From Acidobacteriota bacterium (GTDB taxonomy: Bacteria; Acidobacteriota; Terriglobia; Acidiferrales; UBA7541): a DNA stretch of 64,000 bases. The position numbers were made by a program, and so were the translations under genes. The stretch's first letter is position 1. Each line of letters begins with the position of its first letter. Positions 53,981 through 62,730 of the stretch are shown here, piece by piece. The stretch lies in contig JABCZD010000002.1 of NCBI GenBank assembly GCA_013289855.1, positions 310,001 to 374,000 of the forward strand, given 5' to 3'. The notes beneath the pieces are model-generated. The model was not told the origin of the DNA. It searched no databases and was given only the letters and a program-made list of their open reading frames with translations.

Positions 53981-54005
53981 CAGGGTTTACGACCCTGTTC
54001 GTTTT
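53981..54005 (+). terminator. Rho-independent terminator after the acyl-CoA synthetase gene
   Basis: CAGGGT-ttacg-ACCCTG (53981-53997) followed by TTCGTTTT, 12 bp past the stop. Short stem with a partial T-run. Confidence 0.6.
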
Positions 54006-54059
54006 GACAATACCCTTCTTTTCCCGCTTGGCTTAAGAATGCCGGGGAGGAGGTGTCGT

Positions 54060-54566
54060 ATGAATCGCAAAGCGTTCGGAGTGATGGTGTGCGGTTTGAC
54101 GGTGCTGCTGCTGTCGGTTGTGGCTGGTCATATGGGGGCGAAGGCTAGCAAAACCAAACCTTCGATTTGCTCGAATCCACATCCAGAAACACTGTGTACC
54201 GCTCAAAATACCTGTGGAGCAAATGGCACCGCGTGCGTACTGGAGGTTAGTCGCGTGTCGGGCGGATCCGCAGCGGCCGTTAAGCCGAATATTCCGGATT
54301 TTCCGAAAGACGCCGTACTGTGCATTGCGTCGGGCGCGAGTGTGACGTGGCAAGGGGCGGGCAAAAATACCGGCGTCATGGTTGATTTTGGCACCAACTC
54401 GCCGTTTGATCCTTCGGGAACGATTATGGCTGGCTCTGATCGACCCATCACTGTCGCGGCGAAGAATCCCGGGTGCTACAAGTACAGCGTCGGCGCGTGC
54501 TTTCCCGGGGCGATCTATGGTATGTGCGGGAATTCGGATCTGGAATTGGTCGTCACCAGCAAATAG
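54060..54566 (+). CDS. Exported Cys-rich hypothetical protein, 168 aa
   Basis: From ATG 54060 with one of the best ribosome sites in the window (GGGGAGGAGGTG). A signal peptide (MNRKAFGVMVCGLTVLLLSVVAGHM) leads to a mature ~140 residues with several Cys in pairs (SICSNPHPETLCTAQNTCG, GTACVLE, LCIAS, GCYKYSVGACFP, MCGNSDLELVV). The late beta strands and GCYKYSVG...GMCGNSDLELVV recall a cupredoxin-like fold, but I see no clear copper ligand set. Probably disulfide-stabilised in the periplasm. A TTGACA stands at 54004-54009 without a well-placed -10. Confidence 0.7.
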   Translation: MNRKAFGVMVCGLTVLLLSVVAGHMGAKASKTKPSICSNPHPETLCTAQNTCGANGTACVLEVSRVSGGSAAAVKPNIPDFPKDAVLCIASGASVTWQGAGKNTGVMVDFGTNSPFDPSGTIMAGSDRPITVAAKNPGCYKYSVGACFPGAIYGMCGNSDLELVVTSK

Positions 54567-54596
54567 GCGATTCGCGGGTGGCGCTATCTCCGTGCG

Positions 54597-55601
54597 CTAC
54601 CTCAGCGTGGCGTACAGAGCTTGCTTCCAGCGGCCGCTGTCGATAGTCCAGAAGACCTTGGCCTTACGTCCTCCCGCGAGATGCGCGGCCCAGACTTCAC
54701 GGTTGCGTTCGTCGTGCGCGACGTTTAGACGGTCCACCACGGTCATTCCGCGGGTGAGTTCGCTCCCCGTTTCGACGTCCACGTAATGCTCGGACTGCGC
54801 GGTGATGATTGATGGATCGAGCGCGATAGCCATGGCTACCGGGTCTGGCAGAGATATCCCGCGCTCCCCGGACTGTTCGAAAAAAGCCTCTTGCCCGCGG
54901 CTGTTGCATTCAATAGCGAATTTTGCGACGGGTGTGCCAAAACTTAGAACGTGCTGAATGTCGGATGGAGTCAGCACCGCTTCGCCGCGGCAGAGATGCC
55001 AGCCCACAAGTTCAACGGGGAGACCGCTGCGCATCACGAGGCGCGCGGCTTCCGGATCGCACCAGATGTTGTACTCGGCCGCGGGAGTCACGTTGCCCTC
55101 GCAGCAGGGCGCGCCGCCCATCACCACGCAGCGACCCACTTTCGTGGCGATGCCCGGCTTCTTTTGCAGGGCTAGCGCCACATTCGTCAGCGGCCCTAGC
55201 GTGACCAGCACCAAGCCAGGATGCGATTCAATCGTCTCGATGATGGCGTCCGTCGCACTCTGTTTTTCCGGAGCGCGGCGTGACGGTGGGTACCCGTGAT
55301 CGCCCAGGCCATCGCGTCCGTGAAACCATGCAGCGCTTACGTGCGGGCGCTGTAGTGGTTTTTCCGCGCCCATAAACACCGGCACGCGTGAATCGCAAAG
55401 CTCCGCCGTATACAGTGCGTTCCGAGTGGCTTGCTGCACCTCCACGTTTCCCACAACGGTGGTAATCGCCAGCACCTGAATTTGGGGAGAGCGCAGCGCC
55501 ATGATTAGCGCTACAGCGTCATCGGAAGCTGTGTCGGTATCAATGAGCAATGGAGAGTTCACGCGACGCAGGATAACAAATCGCGGAGTAAATCTCGGCA
55601 C
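54597..55601 (-). CDS. Inosine/uridine-preferring nucleoside hydrolase
   Basis: 334 residues from ATG 55601; a GTG at 55562 would place the metal-site motif at the usual distance from the N-terminus. The family signature LLIDTDTASDDAVAL holds the Ca2+-binding Asp cluster. Other hallmarks are ITTVVGNV, LVTLGPLTNVALAL, VVMGGAP and AEYNIWCDPEAARLV. It hydrolyses ribonucleosides to base and ribose, feeding purine/pyrimidine salvage. Base specificity is not predictable here. Convergent with the 54060 gene, 30 bp apart. Confidence 0.92.
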   Translation of the reverse strand: MPRFTPRFVILRRVNSPLLIDTDTASDDAVALIMALRSPQIQVLAITTVVGNVEVQQATRNALYTAELCDSRVPVFMGAEKPLQRPHVSAAWFHGRDGLGDHGYPPSRRAPEKQSATDAIIETIESHPGLVLVTLGPLTNVALALQKKPGIATKVGRCVVMGGAPCCEGNVTPAAEYNIWCDPEAARLVMRSGLPVELVGWHLCRGEAVLTPSDIQHVLSFGTPVAKFAIECNSRGQEAFFEQSGERGISLPDPVAMAIALDPSIITAQSEHYVDVETGSELTRGMTVVDRLNVAHDERNREVWAAHLAGGRKAKVFWTIDSGRWKQALYATLR

Positions 55602-55640
55602 AAAAATCCGCGCCCGCTCCGCAAGACCGCCGCTTGAACT

Positions 55641-56456
55641 TCACTTGAGATTGATGGTCGCGCCCAGCACGATGCCCGACTGCGCAATGTCAAACAGAAA
55701 AGTACTCTGCTGGGGCCGGTAGTTTACGTCCACATAGCGATAGCCCAGCTGCAAAATCATTTTCTTGCGGACCCGGAGGCCCAGCAAACCACCGACTTGA
55801 TAATCCGAATGCGCCCCACCGCCACCCGCATCTCCAAAGATAGTCATCACAATTTTGGGCGTGAGTAGCGCTTCGAACTTTGCTCCGCCAACCGCATCAA
55901 CCCAGTTCGCCGAATCATACAGGCCGCCGCCAATCGGAGTTGGTTGCAAAGTCAGGGTGTTTCCCAAATGCCAGTAGCGCAGGCCAAAGACGGCATCAAC
56001 CTTGAACCTCTTCTCATCGACCAGGCGATACCCGATCTTTGGGGTGAACATGGTCTCGTTAAATTTTGTTTTGATTGAGGCCGCCACGTGGTCAAACGGC
56101 AGCGCTTTGTTGTCCGAAAGCTTGATCCACATAACGTCGATGGGCATCACAATGCGGTTGTAGCGGAGCTCGACCACGCCCATGGCGCCGATGTTGACGT
56201 AAGAAAATATGTCGCTGAAGCTCGCATGCACACTGGCTTCGAGTCCATGCGTGCCCACATCGCCGTGTACTCCCGCGAACCACACGTAAGGCGTGACGGC
56301 CACGTGCCAGCCATCATCGGAGGGCGCTGGATCTTCCACCTGCGTCGCAGGCTTTGCTGTTCCCGAATCCTGCGCCTTCGCCACCGGAACGCCAAACATC
56401 AACCCCAAAGCTGCAGCTATGCACGCTAACAGATACAATATTCGGCTAATACTCAT
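55641..56456 (-). CDS. Outer-membrane beta-barrel protein
   Basis: 271 residues. A signal peptide (ends VAKAQ) leads to a short linker and then alternating-strand barrel segments (WHVAVTPYVWFAGVHGDVG, MFTPKIGYRLVD, VDAVFGLRYWHLG, KMILQLGYRYVDVNY, GIVLGATINLK) with aromatic girdle residues. The C-terminus ends in a strand with Lys rather than the preferred Phe. Length and strands fit an 8-12-strand barrel. Related proteins are unannotated or called outer-membrane beta-barrel; function unknown. Confidence 0.75.
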   Translation of the reverse strand: MSISRILYLLACIAAALGLMFGVPVAKAQDSGTAKPATQVEDPAPSDDGWHVAVTPYVWFAGVHGDVGTHGLEASVHASFSDIFSYVNIGAMGVVELRYNRIVMPIDVMWIKLSDNKALPFDHVAASIKTKFNETMFTPKIGYRLVDEKRFKVDAVFGLRYWHLGNTLTLQPTPIGGGLYDSANWVDAVGGAKFEALLTPKIVMTIFGDAGGGGAHSDYQVGGLLGLRVRKKMILQLGYRYVDVNYRPQQSTFLFDIAQSGIVLGATINLK

Positions 56457-56620
56457 TCCGTTTCTCTCCCTTATCCGCAGCGGACGAGATCAGGGCTGAA
56501 ATCCGAGCCTCTTTTTGCTGGTGCAGAATTGTGGCAGGGGCGATCGACGCACGTAACCGTCAAAAGTGACAGTCGCCGCGGGCCTCCTAGAACGATGTAA
56601 AAGCTGTACGAAGCCTAGAG

Positions 56621-57757
56621 CTACTTGTTGGGGGTAGCGTGGCGAAGTTCGGAACGGGCCTGGATAACGCGGAGGATAGCATCGCGACTGACCATGCCAA
56701 CCACATGCGCGCCGTCATCCTGCGAGCCGCTGACCACCGGCATTTGATTGATGTCGGCGGCAAACAGCCGTTCGAGAAGGCGCTGTAGCGGCTCGTCTTG
56801 CGAAGCCCAGAGAATGCGTTCGCGGGGGAGCATCACGCTTTGCACGGAATTGTGTTCCCACTCTTCGCGTGGTACGGCGTGCAAAGCTTGGACGTTCATT
56901 AAACCTACCAAACGATCGTCGGTGACCACCAAATGATAGCGGCGGCCAGTGCGCAAGACTTCCGCGCCGTAATCTTCCAGTGAGAGGCTGCCGCTGATAA
57001 TGGGCACTTCCTGACTCATGACGTCGGCGGCGCTAAGTCCGCGCAATGTCTCGCGTACCGCCAGTTGCATGACGCTGTCGTTCGCGGCGCCCAGCAGATA
57101 GTAGCCGATCAAACCGTACCAAACCCTGGACCAATCACCGTGTAGGACAAACCATAGGCAGTAGGCCATTAGTCCGAAGGCGATCAGCTTACCCCCCGTG
57201 CCCGCCGCGCGTGTGGCTTTACTGAAATCCCTGGTGATGCCCCAAACGATAGCTCGAAAAATACGGCCGCCATCGAGAGGAAATCCCGGGGCGAGATTAA
57301 AAAGTCCTAGAATGAAATTGGTTCCGGCCAGATAGGTGGCCAGCGCGGCGACCTTTTCATCAAAGGAGAAGACCGTGCTCAAACCAAGAAAGGCCGCGGC
57401 CAGAACGAAACTGGCGATAGGTCCGGCGATGGCGATATTGAATTCTTGGACGGCTTTGGAAGGATCGCGGCCGATGCGAGCGACGCCGCCAAAAATAAAT
57501 AGCGTGATGGAGATGACGCGAATTTTGTAGTGCCGGGCAACTACGCTATGTGAGAGTTCGTGGAACAGCACCGAGCCGAAGAACAGCAGGCTGGTGAATG
57601 TGCCGACAACCCAATGCTGAGAATTGGACCACTGCGGATACTTTTCAGCGAACGAGGTGGAGAGCAAATAGGTCAGCAAACCAAAAATGATCAGCCAGCT
57701 GGGATCCAGAAGGATCGGGATTCCAAGAATTTTTCCGATTTGCAGACCGCGTCTCAT
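56621..57757 (-). CDS. Site-2 protease (M50) with C-terminal CBS pair
   Basis: 378 residues from ATG 57757 (an upstream ATG at 57829 adds 24 residues of unlikely sequence). The membrane part has HELSH (metal ligands and catalytic Glu) in a TM helix and NLAPGFPLDGGRIFRAIVW with the third metal ligand Asp. Two CBS domains follow (AADVMSQEVPIISGSLSLED ... LVGLMNVQALHAV, then VQSVMLPRERILWASQDEPL ... MVSRDAILRVI), which may bind adenine nucleotides and gate the protease. The substrate, often an anti-sigma factor, is unknown. Confidence 0.92.
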   Translation of the reverse strand: MRRGLQIGKILGIPILLDPSWLIIFGLLTYLLSTSFAEKYPQWSNSQHWVVGTFTSLLFFGSVLFHELSHSVVARHYKIRVISITLFIFGGVARIGRDPSKAVQEFNIAIAGPIASFVLAAAFLGLSTVFSFDEKVAALATYLAGTNFILGLFNLAPGFPLDGGRIFRAIVWGITRDFSKATRAAGTGGKLIAFGLMAYCLWFVLHGDWSRVWYGLIGYYLLGAANDSVMQLAVRETLRGLSAADVMSQEVPIISGSLSLEDYGAEVLRTGRRYHLVVTDDRLVGLMNVQALHAVPREEWEHNSVQSVMLPRERILWASQDEPLQRLLERLFAADINQMPVVSGSQDDGAHVVGMVSRDAILRVIQARSELRHATPNK

Positions 57758-57815
57758 GATGTCTATTTTACGTCTTGGATTGCGCGGTGGATGACGGAGC
57801 GAAACCGCAACACAC

Positions 57816-57945
57816 GGCCAGGCACCCACCGAACGCCATCGAGCTCGGCGTTCTCCCCCCTCACTACACTACGCTGGATTGCAGGAGACGCCAAATCGAG
57901 AAGTGGCGAAGCGCGTCCTTTGGAACACTGCGTGGGTGCCCGGCC
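57816..57945. repeat. Inverted-repeat-bounded structured element, 130 bp
   Basis: 14-bp ends GGCCAGGCACCCAC (57816-57829) and GTGGGTGCCCGGCC (57932-57945) pair at 13 positions. Inside, GAACGCC-atcgagctc-GGCGTTC forms a second hairpin. It lies in the 340-bp gap between the site-2 protease and the small membrane genes. No gene is seen in the gap. It could be a dispersed repeat, a small RNA or a bidirectional terminator. Confidence 0.5.
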
Positions 57946-58098
57946 ACAGATTGAAACAGTCGTTTGACCCGCCGGTTTGCGCAACCTGCTTGTTTTCAGT
58001 GCTGCTTCGTTGGCGGGCCGATTGCATATTTCTCCGCGTAAGTTGCTGATAGCACCAGCAGCAAGCGATAGAAATTCATGCAGCACGGGAGACTTGCG

Positions 58099-58302
58099 AT
58101 GGCGGCCATGCTCAGTTTCGCAACATTGCTGATTACGACGTTGCTGGCGACGGGCGCGGCGGTGGTGCTGGACTGGCTGCTGTTGCGCGCGGCGTTTCAA
58201 TTGATGCAACCTGCGGCGAAGCGCGCGGTGGTTTGGAGCGGACGTCCGGAACTGGTGCGCGGGACCAGGCAATTGATCCGCGCTTACGGGACGCAGCGAT
58301 AG
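58099..58302 (+). CDS. Small membrane protein, 67 aa
   Basis: From ATG 58099 (or 58078): one hydrophobic helix (MLSFATLLITTLLATGAAVVLDWLLL), then a basic amphipathic tail (KRAVVWSGRPELVRGTRQLIRAYGTQR). Lies ahead of a second small membrane gene on the same strand. Coding is supported by composition and the downstream partner; function unknown. Confidence 0.5.
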   Translation: MAAMLSFATLLITTLLATGAAVVLDWLLLRAAFQLMQPAAKRAVVWSGRPELVRGTRQLIRAYGTQR

Positions 58303-58412
58303 ACCGCGTGCGGGATCGTCAACGTCGTCCCGCGAAAACTAAATTAACTCGATAACAGGTTTCATAAAGCAGTTTATGGAACGCGGCGATGAGCTGAAGG
58401 GAGAAGTGCGTC

Positions 58413-58556
58413 ATGCTGATGCTGAAATACTTGGTGATGATCGCGGGTTTTGCATTGTTTGGCAGCGCGGCGGCACTGGTGGGATACGACATTTTCCTTT
58501 CGGCGCAATTGCGCAGGTTGTTGCGGCGCAACGAGCAAGTCGAACGGCTGGGATAA
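58413..58556 (+). CDS. Small membrane protein, 47 aa, resembling the N-terminus of SPFH/band-7 proteins
   Basis: MLMLKYLVMIAGFALFGSAAALVGYDIFLSAQ then a basic tail LRRLLRRNEQVERLG and a TAA. GAAGGGAGAAG upstream is a fair ribosome site. The opening resembles the N-terminal helix I recall in front of Acidobacterial SPFH-domain proteins. Here the frame stops after the helix, so it is either an independent small protein or a truncated relic. Not seen elsewhere in the window. Confidence 0.45.
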   Translation: MLMLKYLVMIAGFALFGSAAALVGYDIFLSAQLRRLLRRNEQVERLG

Positions 58557-58722
58557 TTCATCTGAACTGTTTTCTTCGCGTCAGCAATTTTCTAGCGCCG
58601 ACGCGCTGAAATTGCGCTGACCGCGGCGCAAACCCGTCATGCGGAGCGCTTCTACAAGGTCTCGAGACTGGCATGGCGGCGGGTTTTTGGTTTTGCACGG
58701 CATGTTATGATGAGGCGTTGCC

Positions 58723-59844
58723 GTGCGGATACTCCTACTTTTTTCCTCGCCGCGTGCGTTCATTTTTTCTTTGCGATTCCTCTATTTAATATTCTTCGCG
58801 GGTGTCTTTCTGGCGGCTGATGTTCCGTTTTCGCGCGCGCAGAATCCTGAAGACACCGTGCGGGGGCTGGCTCGCCGTGTCGCGGAGATTCGCGACCTGC
58901 CGGAGAAAGTGGCGGTGGAATGGACGAACGTGTCTTCGCTGCCGGAGCCGGAGTCGATTATTTTGCGCGAGGCATTTTTGAAGGAATTGTCGAACCATCG
59001 TCAAGTGGTCGTGACGGAAACTTCGGCAGCGTTGTTGCACGTAGCCGTGCGGGAAACGCCCACGAATTTTCTGGTGGTCGCACGAGTGGCGACTTCGGCC
59101 GGTGAAGAAGTGCGCATGGCCGGAATGGCTCGGACAGCGTTTTTGCCCGTAATGACCAGGGGAAACGGTTTGCGGTTGGCTAAACAGCTTTTGTGGCAGC
59201 AGGCGGAGACGATTCTGGACACGGGAGAGTTTGCCGAGTTTCCCGTTGGCGGTCTGCCGGGTGATGCTGTAAACGGGGCCGCGAACAGCGTCATGGACAT
59301 TTTCATCTTGAAGCCGGACGCGGTAGCGATCTATCGCGACGGTGGAGAGCGGCTTAGCGAAATTCAGGAGCTTCCATTCGTCGGGGTGGTTGGCGGCTAC
59401 AAATACGCTTCGCGTGGATTGCGCGGCGAGATGCATCGAGCCAAGGATGGAAGCGTTGCGGTGACATTGCCGGGTTTGAACTGCGCGATGCGTGGCCCTG
59501 GCGCTGCTGGAGAACGCTGGAGTATGCAGTGTGTGGCGGTTACAACGACGGTCGAGGCAACTGCCGCGACCGCTGAGAATGCCCAGGTGCCGACGCTGTC
59601 GTCCAGTTGTGATGCGAGTTCGTGGCGACTGATTGGTGAAGCTACGGATTGGACGCAGGCGGACCGGCTGTTACTCGTGAATGCGGAGATGAAGAGGGAA
59701 GAAGCGGTGGCGACAGTGGATTTTGCGGGACCGGTGCGGCGGGTGGCCGGTACGGCGGACGGGAGGTCGGCGCTGGCCCTGGTGTTTAATTTAGCGTCGG
59801 GGAGTTATGAGATTTATCGTATTACGATGGTTTGCGGGCGGTAG
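58723..59844 (+). CDS. Exported hypothetical protein, 373 aa
   Basis: GTG start at 58723, strong signal peptide (ends PFSRAQ). The first half reads like a surface or periplasmic regulator of unknown type (LARRVAEIRDLPEKVAVEWTNVSSL ... QVVVTETSAALLHVAVRE). The second half is beta-rich with propeller-like turns (IFILKPDAVAIYRDGGE, GLRGEMHRAKDGSVAVTLPG, ASGSYEIYRI). No catalytic motif. It overlaps the solute-binding-protein gene by 38 bp, so the two belong to one operon with the NtrY-like kinase. A function in signal input is possible but unproven. Confidence 0.72.
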   Translation: MRILLLFSSPRAFIFSLRFLYLIFFAGVFLAADVPFSRAQNPEDTVRGLARRVAEIRDLPEKVAVEWTNVSSLPEPESIILREAFLKELSNHRQVVVTETSAALLHVAVRETPTNFLVVARVATSAGEEVRMAGMARTAFLPVMTRGNGLRLAKQLLWQQAETILDTGEFAEFPVGGLPGDAVNGAANSVMDIFILKPDAVAIYRDGGERLSEIQELPFVGVVGGYKYASRGLRGEMHRAKDGSVAVTLPGLNCAMRGPGAAGERWSMQCVAVTTTVEATAATAENAQVPTLSSSCDASSWRLIGEATDWTQADRLLLVNAEMKREEAVATVDFAGPVRRVAGTADGRSALALVFNLASGSYEIYRITMVCGR

Positions 59845-61414
59845 ATTATTTTCAGCGGCTGTGGCGACCGTTCTCGCCTGTACCGGCGGCTTCGCTGCGG
59901 CCGCGACCACGCCGCGTTATGGCGGTACGTTGTTGGTGGAGTTGCATGCGCCGTCGCTTGTGCTCGATCCGGTGAAATGGAAAATAGGCGCACCGGAGTA
60001 TGCCGCCAGCGCGCAAATAGCTTCGGTGGTGTTCGATCGATTGCTGACGCTGGATCGCTTTGGGCGATTTCAGCCGGCGTTGGCGACAGAGTGGTCGCAC
60101 GATGCGGGCTGGCGGCGATGGCAATTTTCTCTGCGTTCAGGCGTGTTGTTTTCGGATGGCTCGCCACTCAGCACGGCGGATGTAGCGGGCGCCCTGCAGG
60201 AATTGCTGGCGGAAGGGTCGCCAGGAAAGGCCGTCGTGACGGCGGCGGGAACGCACGTGGTGGTGCAATTTCCATCGGCAGTGCCGGATCTACTCGAGCA
60301 ATTAGCTTCGCAGCGCTATTTTATTTACCGTCGCGCGGCAGATGGCGCACTTTTGGGTACCGGCCCATTTTTTGTCAAGGAATTTACGCCCGCGCCAAGC
60401 GGCACCACGATTGCCCGTTACCGGTTGGCGGCCAGCGAACATTGCTGGGCGGGCAGGCCGTTCGTGGACGCGCTGGACGTAAACGTGGGCGTGCCCGTGT
60501 TGCGCCAGTTGTTTGATCTACAGCTCGGCAAAGCGGATGTGGTCGAGGTTAGTCCGGATCTGGTGCGCCGCGCGGCACAGGAAAATCTGCGCGTGTGGGC
60601 CTCGGCGCCGGTGTCGCTGTATGCGTTGCAAGTTGGGGCGGACACGGCCTCGCCCGGAAAGGGTGGCGCGGCGCAGCTGGCGAGCGCCAAAGTCGGCCTG
60701 GGCGAGGCGCTTTCACTGGCGCTGGACCGCGCCACGATGGCCAACGTGTTGCTACAGAGGCAAGCGGAGCCAGCTGCGTCGTTCCTGCCGCAGTGGTTAT
60801 CGGGCTATGCTTTCATATTCAGCTCTGCATCCACCATGGGCATGGGGAACAACGTGGCGCGCGCTAAAGAAATAAGTGGTCCGTTATTTGCCGGCGCGAG
60901 CGGGCCAGCAGTGGCGTCACCCACACCACTGCGTTTGCGCATCGATGCCGGCGGCGACCTGGCGAAATTGATCGCGGAGCGCGTGGCCATCAATGCGCGG
61001 CAGGCGGGTATTCCCGTGCAGGTTCAGCCGCACAGTTTGACACGTGACGCTTCTTCCGGGAACGCAGCTAGCGGGGAAAAAACCGCGGAGACCGCTGGGT
61101 TGCGCTTGGTCTCTTGGCGTTATTCGTCGCTTTCAGCGCGCGCGGAACTCGATGCTATGGTCGCCACGCTGCAAATAGACAAAGCGGCCGACGAAAAAGA
61201 GAAGTCGGTGGAAGATGCGGAACAACTGTATGCGCGCGAGCGGCGGCTTATCTCTGAGCGCGAGCTGATTCCTTTGGTGGTCATGCCGGAATATATTGGA
61301 CTGGGTGCGGAAGTGCGCGACTGGATGCCGGAACGCTGGGCCGAGTGGCACCTGGCGGACGTGTGGTTGGATGGGAAGCGCACGGCGGGATCGTCCGCTG
61401 GCGCGCAACGATGA
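59807..61414 (+). CDS. Peptide/nickel-type ABC transporter solute-binding protein (SBP_bac_5)
   Basis: 535 residues with a signal peptide (ends FAAAA). The family opening PRYGGTLLVELHAPSLVLDPVKW and the LLTLDRFGRFQPALATEWSHDA ... FSLRSGVLFSDGSPLSTADVAGAL segment are typical of DppA/OppA/NikA group 5 binding proteins. No permease or ATPase gene is adjacent. It overlaps the upstream exported gene by 38 bp and is linked through three minicistrons to the NtrY-like kinase, so it may serve as a sensory receptor rather than a transporter part. Ligand unknown. Confidence 0.88.
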   Translation: MRFIVLRWFAGGRLFSAAVATVLACTGGFAAAATTPRYGGTLLVELHAPSLVLDPVKWKIGAPEYAASAQIASVVFDRLLTLDRFGRFQPALATEWSHDAGWRRWQFSLRSGVLFSDGSPLSTADVAGALQELLAEGSPGKAVVTAAGTHVVVQFPSAVPDLLEQLASQRYFIYRRAADGALLGTGPFFVKEFTPAPSGTTIARYRLAASEHCWAGRPFVDALDVNVGVPVLRQLFDLQLGKADVVEVSPDLVRRAAQENLRVWASAPVSLYALQVGADTASPGKGGAAQLASAKVGLGEALSLALDRATMANVLLQRQAEPAASFLPQWLSGYAFIFSSASTMGMGNNVARAKEISGPLFAGASGPAVASPTPLRLRIDAGGDLAKLIAERVAINARQAGIPVQVQPHSLTRDASSGNAASGEKTAETAGLRLVSWRYSSLSARAELDAMVATLQIDKAADEKEKSVEDAEQLYARERRLISERELIPLVVMPEYIGLGAEVRDWMPERWAEWHLADVWLDGKRTAGSSAGAQR

Positions 61415-61456
61415 GAGTGCAATCGTGAGAGTGCAACCATGAGAGTGCAAAAATGA
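61411..61456 (+). repeat. 14-bp tandem repeat forming three five-codon minicistrons
   Basis: A 14-bp unit (core TGAGAGTGCAA) repeats three times. Each copy begins with ATG or GTG, reads five codons (MRVQS, MRVQP, MRVQK) and stops at a TGA that overlaps the next start by 4 bp (ATGA/GTGA). The first start overlaps the stop of the solute-binding protein gene (61411-61414). The last TGA overlaps the kinase ATG at 61453. Together they form a continuous translational chain. Confidence 0.85.
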
Positions 61457-62730
61457 GTTTCCGAACAAAATTATTCCTGGTGTTTTTGATTACCGTGCTG
61501 GCGTCGGTGTCTTTGGTCGCCTATGGCGTGACGCACTATACGCAGGCGGCCTTCGAAGAGATGGACGCGCAGCGCACCGACGCGCTGGTGGCGCAGTTTC
61601 AAAAGGAGTTTGCACAGCGCGGCGATGAAGTGGTGCATCAGGTGGAGAACATCGCCAACGCGGAAATCACTTTGCGCATGGCGCTCGATCTGGCGCGGCC
61701 AAATGCCGATCCCTCGCTCTATGTGCACGACGCTACCGGAGCGGCGCAGGATCATGGCCTGGATTTTGTGGAGTTTGTGAACGCCGACGGCACGCTGATC
61801 TCTTCGGCGCAATATCCCGCGCGCGTGGGTTACAAGAGCGAGTGGGTGACCGCCGAAAAGGATTGGAAAGATTCGAAAGCGTTCTTGAAAAAAGAAGAGT
61901 TGCCGGACGGCGTGGCGTTATCGCTGACGGTGGTCCGCACCCTGCCGGTCGGCGACAAAAATTTTTACATTATTGGCGGCCGCCGCCTGGATCAAAATTT
62001 CTTGGCGTCGCTGGTGTTACCGGCCGGGATGCGCACGCTGCTATATCGCAACGTCGAGCCGGGATTTGTGCCGTCCGCATTGACGGATGCCGGCGGGGAA
62101 GTCGCCCAGGCGGACCGCTTCGCTCCGATTATCGAGCGCATTCAGCGCTCGTCCGAGCCCGTAGTACAAACGGTGAACTGGACCACCAATCCGGCGGACG
62201 CCGAAACGTTCCACGCCAACGGCTTGACAGGACGCAGCAAGGAATTACTCGGCGTGTTGCTGGTGGGAAGTTCGCGACGCGAATTGGTGACGTTAACCAC
62301 GCACATTTTTGAAATCGCCGGCGCCGTGGTGGCCGCGGCATTGTTGGTGGGGCTGCTGATCAGTTTGTGGGTTGCGGCGCGCATTACCAAGCCGGTCGAA
62401 GAATTGGCCGATGGCGCGCGCGAAGTGGCTGCCGGCCGCTGGGACACGCACATTCGTGTGCGTGGTAGCGATGAGATTGGGCAACTGGCGGGCGCATTCA
62501 ACGAGATGACGTTGACGCTGGCGGAGCAAAAAGAACGGCTGGTGCAGACCGAGCGCGTCGCCGCCTGGCGCGAATTGGCGCGGCGGCTGGCGCATGAACT
62601 GCGCAATCCGCTTTTCCCCATGCAGATTACCGTGGAGAATTTGCAGCGCGCCCGTCAGCTGGAAATAAGCAGTTCATGGAAGTTTTTAACGAGTCCACCG
62701 CCACACTGCGCGCGGAGCTGGCGAATTTGA
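61453..62730 (+). CDS. NtrY-like sensor histidine kinase, N-terminal part (frameshifted)
   Basis: 425 residues as read. TM helix 1 (LFLVFLITVLASVSLVAYGV), a periplasmic sensor domain to ~285, TM helix 2 (IFEIAGAVVAAALLVGLLISLWVA), HAMP (RITKPVEELADGAREVAAGRW), and the HisKA box AWRELARRLAHELRNPLFPMQITVENL, which is the NtrY/PAS-less form. The frame then leaves homology after QRARQLEI: the last ~30 residues (SSSWKFLTSPPPHCARSW) are out of frame. Together with 62676-63323 it forms one kinase; a one-base loss near 62664 explains the split. Confidence 0.88.
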   Translation: MSFRTKLFLVFLITVLASVSLVAYGVTHYTQAAFEEMDAQRTDALVAQFQKEFAQRGDEVVHQVENIANAEITLRMALDLARPNADPSLYVHDATGAAQDHGLDFVEFVNADGTLISSAQYPARVGYKSEWVTAEKDWKDSKAFLKKEELPDGVALSLTVVRTLPVGDKNFYIIGGRRLDQNFLASLVLPAGMRTLLYRNVEPGFVPSALTDAGGEVAQADRFAPIIERIQRSSEPVVQTVNWTTNPADAETFHANGLTGRSKELLGVLLVGSSRRELVTLTTHIFEIAGAVVAAALLVGLLISLWVAARITKPVEELADGAREVAAGRWDTHIRVRGSDEIGQLAGAFNEMTLTLAEQKERLVQTERVAAWRELARRLAHELRNPLFPMQITVENLQRARQLEISSSWKFLTSPPPHCARSWRI

